A stretch of DNA of 42,313 bases from Salinisphaera japonica YTM-1 (GTDB lineage Bacteria > Pseudomonadota > Gammaproteobacteria > Nevskiales > Salinisphaeraceae). Shown piece by piece: positions 39,308-42,313 of this stretch; position 1 is the first letter of the stretch; each line of letters opens with the position of its first letter. The translations under genes were made by a program, and so were the position numbers. The notes beneath the pieces are model-generated. The model was not told the DNA's origin. It saw nothing but the letters and a program-made list of their open reading frames with translations, and searched no databases. Where the stretch lies: NCBI RefSeq assembly GCF_003788585.1, contig NZ_AYKG01000027.1:1-42313 (forward strand), given 5' to 3'.

Positions 39308-39647
39308 GGCGGTCGGTTGGTATAGCGGTTGGGTAGCGGAGTCGGGTAGCGAATTCGAGCACGTAGCTGGGCTTTGGCCCCTTTGTTCGATATTCGGCAA
39401 ATCGACGCACCTCTGTCGGCTTTGCCAAGCTCGGCGTCTTCCCGTCAGCAGCCATTCGCGGTAAGTTCGGGTTTGGGAATTCTTTCTTTAGGCGCGTCGG
39501 GCTTTGTGGTCCGCAGGCCAGTTCGGGGAGCGCCAACCGATGCAGTTCACGCACAACGAGGCGCTGCAGCCGACCGCCCAAAACGCTGCCGCGTTTTGGG
39601 TCCCCTCCGCGGGCTTCGCCCGCTCCGGCGGCGGCTGAGCTTCGGCG
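39302..39647 (+). mobile_element. ORF-less repeat cassette, copy B (346 bp)
   Basis: Near-identical to copy A from start to attC, arranged in tandem with it; the differences are scattered point changes. It carries the same GGGC-TTTG-GCCC hairpin (39369-39380). Its attC ends in GTTATAG, the start of the next cassette. Tandem identity suggests recent duplication or repeated insertion. Confidence 0.75.
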
Positions 39648-39653
39648 TTATAG
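39551..39653 (+). other. attC site of cassette B (103 bp)
   Basis: R'' GCACAAC (39551-39557), R' GTTATAG (39647-39653), with the same L boxes and CGGGC-TTC-GCCCG apex hairpin as the other 103-bp sites. The R' bases after G belong to the next cassette, which explains why R' differs from that of copy A. Confidence 0.85.
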
Positions 39654-40209
39654 GGTGGATTGATGGCTAGAAATCTGAATGAAGACGAGCTGTCTGAAAC
39701 ATATCAGACCGCATGGGATCATTTGTCAGTGAGTGATAGTGCTGCTCATGGTGCCAAAAGCCGTTTTGAGTCTTTGTTCGAGAAAGTTGGAAAACGAGGT
39801 ATTAGCGAGGCATCACGCGAATCAGTCCCAGAGGCTGGTGAATGGATCATGCGCGACGTTCAGTTCCGACCGGACTACGAAGAGTCCGAACAGCTTCGGC
39901 ATTCCTACTATGAATGGCAGGCATACGAAACAATTCGAGCTCAGAGGGAAGAAGAATATAAGTTTCTGAAAGCTAGAGGAAAGAAGCTAGATGCCTTAGA
40001 GTCCGTAGAGCGTAAAATTCAGAAAAGATCACTTCGAAACGGCCTACTTTTCCTCAAGGTCGGATTTCACATAGTCGTGTTCCTCGCGGCTATAGTTATC
40101 TTATATAAGGCGCTATAACAGGTCGCTGCAGCCGACCGCCTTAAGCGCTGCCGCGCTTAAGGTTCCCTCCGCAGCCTACGGCTGCTCCGGCGGCAGCTGA
40201 GCTTAGGCG
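39648..40209 (+). mobile_element. Gene cassette C (562 bp) with one gene
   Basis: Bounded by GTTATAG (39647) and the attC ending GTTAAAC (40209). It contains one gene from 39663 to 40118 reading in the usual cassette direction. The cassette start TTATAG is exactly complementary to its own R'' box CTATAAC, the expected mark of an excisable unit. Confidence 0.82.
39663..40118 (+). CDS. Cassette-encoded tail-anchored protein of unknown function
   Basis: A 151-residue protein, not recognised. Residues 1-125 are charged and predicted helical, with a long polar segment around YYEWQAYETIRAQREEEYKFLKARGKKLDALESVERKIQKR that may form a coiled coil. A single C-terminal membrane helix (LLFLKVGFHIVVFLAAIVILYKAL) would anchor it to the inner membrane with the bulk in the cytosol. 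The start ATG is 15 bp after the cassette border, with GGTGGA upstream; the stop TAA lies inside the R'' box of the attC. The sequence is more AT-rich than the core genes around it, consistent with a foreign origin. Confidence 0.72.
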   Translation: MARNLNEDELSETYQTAWDHLSVSDSAAHGAKSRFESLFEKVGKRGISEASRESVPEAGEWIMRDVQFRPDYEESEQLRHSYYEWQAYETIRAQREEEYKFLKARGKKLDALESVERKIQKRSLRNGLLFLKVGFHIVVFLAAIVILYKAL

Positions 40210-40215
40210 TTAAAC
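40113..40215 (+). other. attC site of cassette C (103 bp)
   Basis: R'' CTATAAC (40113-40119), R' GTTAAAC (40209-40215, matching consensus GTTRRRY). L boxes GCTGCAGCCGACCGCC / GGCGGCAGCTGAGC. Apex with CTTAAGCGC-TGCC-GCGCTTAAG and GCAGCC-TAC-GGCTGC hairpins. The gene's stop codon overlaps R''. Confidence 0.9.
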
Positions 40216-40524
40216 AACACTCGGGTTTGAAGCCTATTTCGACGAATTTAGGGTAGATAAAGCCACAAAAGCATGATACTTACGAAGTGACAGCGAGCTG
40301 GCGCATAACGGAGTTCATGCGACATCACGCAGTCACTTCGGTTAACGGACTTTCGAGTCTTGATCTGGTTATTTCGGCATTAGCTACTTGCGAGTCGTGC
40401 AGTGTCATCTAACAGCCCGTTGAAGCAGACGTCTGATATTTCAAGGTCTTTTTATGGTCAAGGGAAATTCAGGTGGGACGTGCTGCCGGCCGGCTTTTTC
40501 CGGACGCCGCTTAACCGGGAGGCG
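40210..40524 (+). mobile_element. ORF-less cassette D (315 bp) with a different attC
   Basis: Bounded by GTTAAAC (40209) and GTTGTAC (40524). No open reading frame of reasonable length was found on either strand. The last 118 bp are its attC, leaving about 200 bp of AT-richer sequence with no similarity seen to the other cassettes. What it does is unknown; promoter, small RNA or decayed gene are all possible. Confidence 0.7.
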
Positions 40525-40530
40525 TTGTAC
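40407..40530 (+). other. attC site of cassette D (124 bp)
   Basis: R'' ATCTAAC (40407-40413) fits RYYYAAC perfectly; R' is GTTGTAC (40524-40530). Inner arms CCCGTTGAAGCAGACG and GACGCCGCTTAACCGGG can pair with interruptions. This belongs to a different attC type from the 103-bp sites, so the cassette came from another source. Confidence 0.7.
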
Positions 40531-40871
40531 GGCGGTCGGTTGGTATAGCGGTTGAGCTTCAAAGTCGGCTAGCAGAGTGCAGACGGTAGCCGGGCCTTAG
40601 CCCGTCTTTCACGCCGCCCGCTGATTTTGAACTCAATGGCCTCCGATATGTTTCGGAGCCTTCCCGTCAGCGGCCATTCGCGATAAGTTCGGGTTTTGGG
40701 AATTTTTTCTTTCGGCGCGTCGGGCTCCGTGGTCCGCAGGCCAGCTTAGGGGCGCGCCAACCGATGCAGTTCACGCACAACGAGGCGCTGCAGCCGACCG
40801 CCCAAAGCGCTGCCGCGTTTCGGGTTCCCTCCGTGGACTGCGGCCACTCCGGCGTCAACTGAGCTTGGGCG
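40525..40871 (+). mobile_element. ORF-less repeat cassette, diverged copy E (347 bp)
   Basis: Same first ~30 bp as copies A and B and a strongly similar 3' half (from TTCCCGTCAGCGG onward), but the middle (about 40560-40655) is different. In that middle, hairpins CGGGC-CTTA-GCCCG (40591-40604) and CTCCGA-TATGTT-TCGGAG (40641-40658) replace the A/B sequence. A minus-strand open frame (40667-40927) crosses the attC and is not supported. Confidence 0.72.
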
Positions 40872-40877
40872 TTATGC
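40775..40877 (+). other. attC site of cassette E (103 bp)
   Basis: R'' GCACAAC (40775-40781), R' GTTATGC (40871-40877), a common core-site variant. L boxes as in the other 103-bp sites, with a few changes near GGCGTCAACTGAGC on the 3' side. Confidence 0.85.
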
Positions 40878-41275
40878 ATGAGGAAGATATGGACCAAGAC
40901 CAGCGAGAGCGATACGTACGGTGGCAAAACTACCGCATTACTCAGCTATCTTTTTCTATAAACCTCTTCCTAGGCTTCGCTGTGGCTTCGTTAGCTTATG
41001 CGATTAACCTCAAGCTAGAAGGTACGGCACTTGCTGCCATATCGCTAGAAGGCGTAATCGTACTTTGGTCGACCTCTTCCGCGTCGGGCTGTTTAGCTAC
41101 GATATCGCGACTCCTGGACTATCGATACACAACAAAGAAAATAAAAGATGGCGGGCGCTTTAATGCTCTGATGGCTAAGTGGTGTGGCCCCATCACTTGG
41201 GGCTGCTTTTGGATGCAAATTATTTCATACGCGGCAGGCGCATATTATTTTATCGTCGGCGTCGTAAATACATAA
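40874..41275 (+). CDS. Cassette-encoded small membrane protein of unknown function
   Basis: A 133-residue protein from ATG 40874, not recognised. After a charged N-terminus (DMDQDQRERYVRWQNYRITQ) there are three hydrophobic segments: LSFSINLFLGFAVASLAYAINL (about 24-45), AAISLEGVIVLWSTSSASGCL (about 51-72) and CFWMQIISYAAGAYYFIVGVV (about 109-129), with a basic loop RLLDYRYTTKKIKDGGRFNALMAKW between the last two. An alternative ATG at 40889 has AGGA four bases upstream. The first ATG lies in the attC core itself, as in many cassette genes. Small multi-span proteins like this occur as effectors in some defence systems, but nothing specific supports that here. Confidence 0.72.
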   Translation: MHEEDMDQDQRERYVRWQNYRITQLSFSINLFLGFAVASLAYAINLKLEGTALAAISLEGVIVLWSTSSASGCLATISRLLDYRYTTKKIKDGGRFNALMAKWCGPITWGCFWMQIISYAAGAYYFIVGVVNT

Positions 41276-41340
41276 TCAGTCCACGACGCTTAAATAAGTA
41301 CTGATAAATTCCGAATATTTTCTGGCCTGAGGATTCTCCG

Positions 41341-42225
41341 ATGAATAAAAAGCACGGTGATAATGGCATGGGCGTTATTTCTCAAATGCTGGAACGCCGG
41401 CAGCGTGTTGGGGCAATTGTAGCTGACGAGTTTTTTGAGAGCGGATTGAAGAGGAAGAAATACGCGACACTATCGGGAATGGAGTCGTTTATTAGGCATA
41501 ATCATCTGCAGGACGCAAACGCGGTCAATAGCGGCTTTTTGGGCCGAATGAAGGAATATATTGATGCCGGGGAAGTTCTTAATATTTCGGTAGACGATGG
41601 CGACATTTTGTTTGTTCATCGCAGAGAAGCGGATGATTTGACGCATAAAATACAAAATGGACAGATAACTGATTATATCGCCCAGGAGAGCAATCCTGAA
41701 GAACAGGATTTAAAAAAGACTCAGGAAGCCAAGGCGCGTGACGTGAGCGAATTCATTGGGAGACTGAACAGGGCGTCGAATGTTATATGCTATTGCCTTG
41801 AAAAAATGCTACCGGCCGAAAATGCTATTAAACAACTCGCTCATCATAAAAGGCAGCGAGTTGCGCCGACGTCTGGATGGAATATTAATGCGCGCTGTAG
41901 CTATACCGGAGGTTCGCGTCAGGGATTTATCATGGTTGACGACCCTGCGCTCATACGATGTCTCCAGACTGATAATCCTAAAGTGTACGCGGCAATTCCG
42001 GCAGAACAGAAAAGGCTTTTCGGTCGAGGCAGCAATTTTCGGGGGTATTTTGCTTTCTCGTACAATATCTATGTAGGCGACATACAGGTCAGCGAACATC
42101 GGGATGACGCTCGGTATATAAGAAGCATTCTCGCAGGCCGAGATATTCCGGCGACCTTGCCTGCGTTGTTGGAGGCTGCAGGATGCGAAGAATTAGTTCA
42201 GGAATGGAGCAAGATAACTGAGTAA
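41341..42225 (+). CDS. Cassette-encoded 294-residue protein of unknown function
   Basis: Not recognised. The protein is soluble and has no signal peptide or membrane helix. An N-terminal helical part (about 1-65) is followed by a small beta-rich stretch (EVLNISVDDGDILFVHRRE), a charged linker (about 105-135), and a C-terminal domain with SGWNINARCSYTGGSRQGFIMVDD, IPAEQKRLFGRGSNFRGYFAFSYNIYVGDIQVSEHRDDARYI. No catalytic motif can be named. It follows the small membrane protein by 65 bp in the same cassette and may be cotranscribed with it. The sequence is visibly more AT-rich than the core genome. Clear start (GATTCTCCG before ATG lacks a strong SD). Confidence 0.72.
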   Translation: MNKKHGDNGMGVISQMLERRQRVGAIVADEFFESGLKRKKYATLSGMESFIRHNHLQDANAVNSGFLGRMKEYIDAGEVLNISVDDGDILFVHRREADDLTHKIQNGQITDYIAQESNPEEQDLKKTQEAKARDVSEFIGRLNRASNVICYCLEKMLPAENAIKQLAHHKRQRVAPTSGWNINARCSYTGGSRQGFIMVDDPALIRCLQTDNPKVYAAIPAEQKRLFGRGSNFRGYFAFSYNIYVGDIQVSEHRDDARYIRSILAGRDIPATLPALLEAAGCEELVQEWSKITE

Positions 42226-42246
42226 GGAGTAATAATGATGGGGCAT

Positions 42247-42273
42247 AACCCTCAGGGACAGACCCTGAGGGTT
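42247..42273. other. Perfect 11-bp inverted repeat after the last gene
   Basis: AACCCTCAGGG (42247-42257) and CCCTGAGGGTT (42263-42273) around ACAGA, flanked by GGGG and CCCC, which can extend the stem past a small bulge. No T run follows, so it is not a standard intrinsic terminator. A second hairpin, ACAGCGA-GTTA-TCGCTGT, ends exactly at the window end (42296-42313). Confidence 0.6.
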
Positions 42274-42313
42274 CCCCACAAATAGCGCTGCATTAACAGC
42301 GAGTTATCGCTGT

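Larger units (their letters stand above)
38772..42313 (+). mobile_element. Integron cassette array lacking an integrase in view (CALIN-like)
   Basis: Successive cassettes are bounded by attC sites whose 3' boxes are GTTRRRY-like and whose 5' boxes are complementary to the start of the same cassette. This pairing is seen for GTTGTAC/GCACAAC (three cassettes), GTTATAG/CTATAAC (exact), and possibly GTTATGC/GCATAAC. All attC sites point the same way (plus). The array begins just after the ilvD terminator. No intI gene is found between ilvD and the first cassette, or anywhere in the window. The array runs to the window end, so its true length is unknown. Confidence 0.85.
40872..42313 (+). mobile_element. 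Last cassette F (two genes, possibly cut by the window end)
   Basis: Begins at TTATGC after the cassette E attC. Two plus-strand genes follow with a 65-bp gap and no attC between them. GCATAAC at 42243-42249, directly after the second gene, is an exact complement of this cassette's GTTATGC start and may be its R'' box, but the rest of an attC is not clear in the remaining 64 bp. Confidence 0.6.

Noticed and set aside
39027-39464. 145-codon plus-strand open frame in the repeat cassettes
   Set aside because: It reads straight through an attC site and into the next cassette copy, and the repeat of the same peptide comes only from the repeated DNA; diverged copy E does not keep it.
39201-39581. 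126-codon minus-strand open frame across cassettes A and B
   Set aside because: Runs against the cassette direction, crosses an attC, and its equivalent is not kept in copy E.

Overview
The window is about 42 kb of high-GC chromosome from a gammaproteobacterium. The evidence is the complete Mla operon, the divergent mreBCD/gatCAB arrangement, a fis gene next to purH, a single-chain PurL of about 1290 residues, and a DUF1820 gene. A halophilic or marine lineage such as Salinisphaera would fit, but the genus is a guess.

Layout. 1-2.3 kb: a PAPS-reductase family gene with a clean terminator, then mltF on the other strand. 2.4-9.7 kb: tRNA-Ser(CGA), a DUF1820 gene, an MBL-fold hydrolase and purL in a tightly packed group, then acetoacetyl-CoA synthetase. 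9.7-10.3 kb: a gene-free stretch with a nested set of short inverted repeats. 10.3-13.6 kb: mlaFEDCB (minus), outer-membrane lipid asymmetry. 13.6-23.6 kb: a long minus-strand run for lipoylation and cell elongation (mreB, mreC, mreD, mrdA, rodA, mltB, rlpA, dacA, ybeD, lipB). 23.8-27.5 kb: gatC-gatA-gatB and a YjbQ-family gene (plus), ending in a terminator. 27.9-35 kb: purH, fis, prmA, accC, accB, dsbD (minus). 35-36.8 kb: a 1-Cys peroxiredoxin and a RES/Xre toxin-antitoxin pair. 37.0-38.7 kb: ilvD with its terminator.

The unusual part is everything after ilvD (about 38.77 kb to the window end). It reads as an array of integron gene cassettes with attC sites and no integrase gene in view (a CALIN-like array). 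Four attC sites are exactly 103 bp long with near-identical sequence, one is 124 bp, and one degenerate site lies next to ilvD. Cassette starts and the 5' boxes of their own attC sites are complementary, as the integron model requires. The array holds three copies of a ~346-bp cassette without a convincing gene, one ORF-less 315-bp cassette, a cassette for a 151-residue tail-anchored protein whose stop codon lies in the attC, and a last cassette with two genes (a small multi-span membrane protein and a 294-residue protein) of unknown function. The cassette genes look clearly more AT-rich than the core genes. From memory, Xanthomonas integrons also sit next to ilvD, so this locus may be a recurrent integron site.

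No IS element, CRISPR array, prophage or rRNA was seen.
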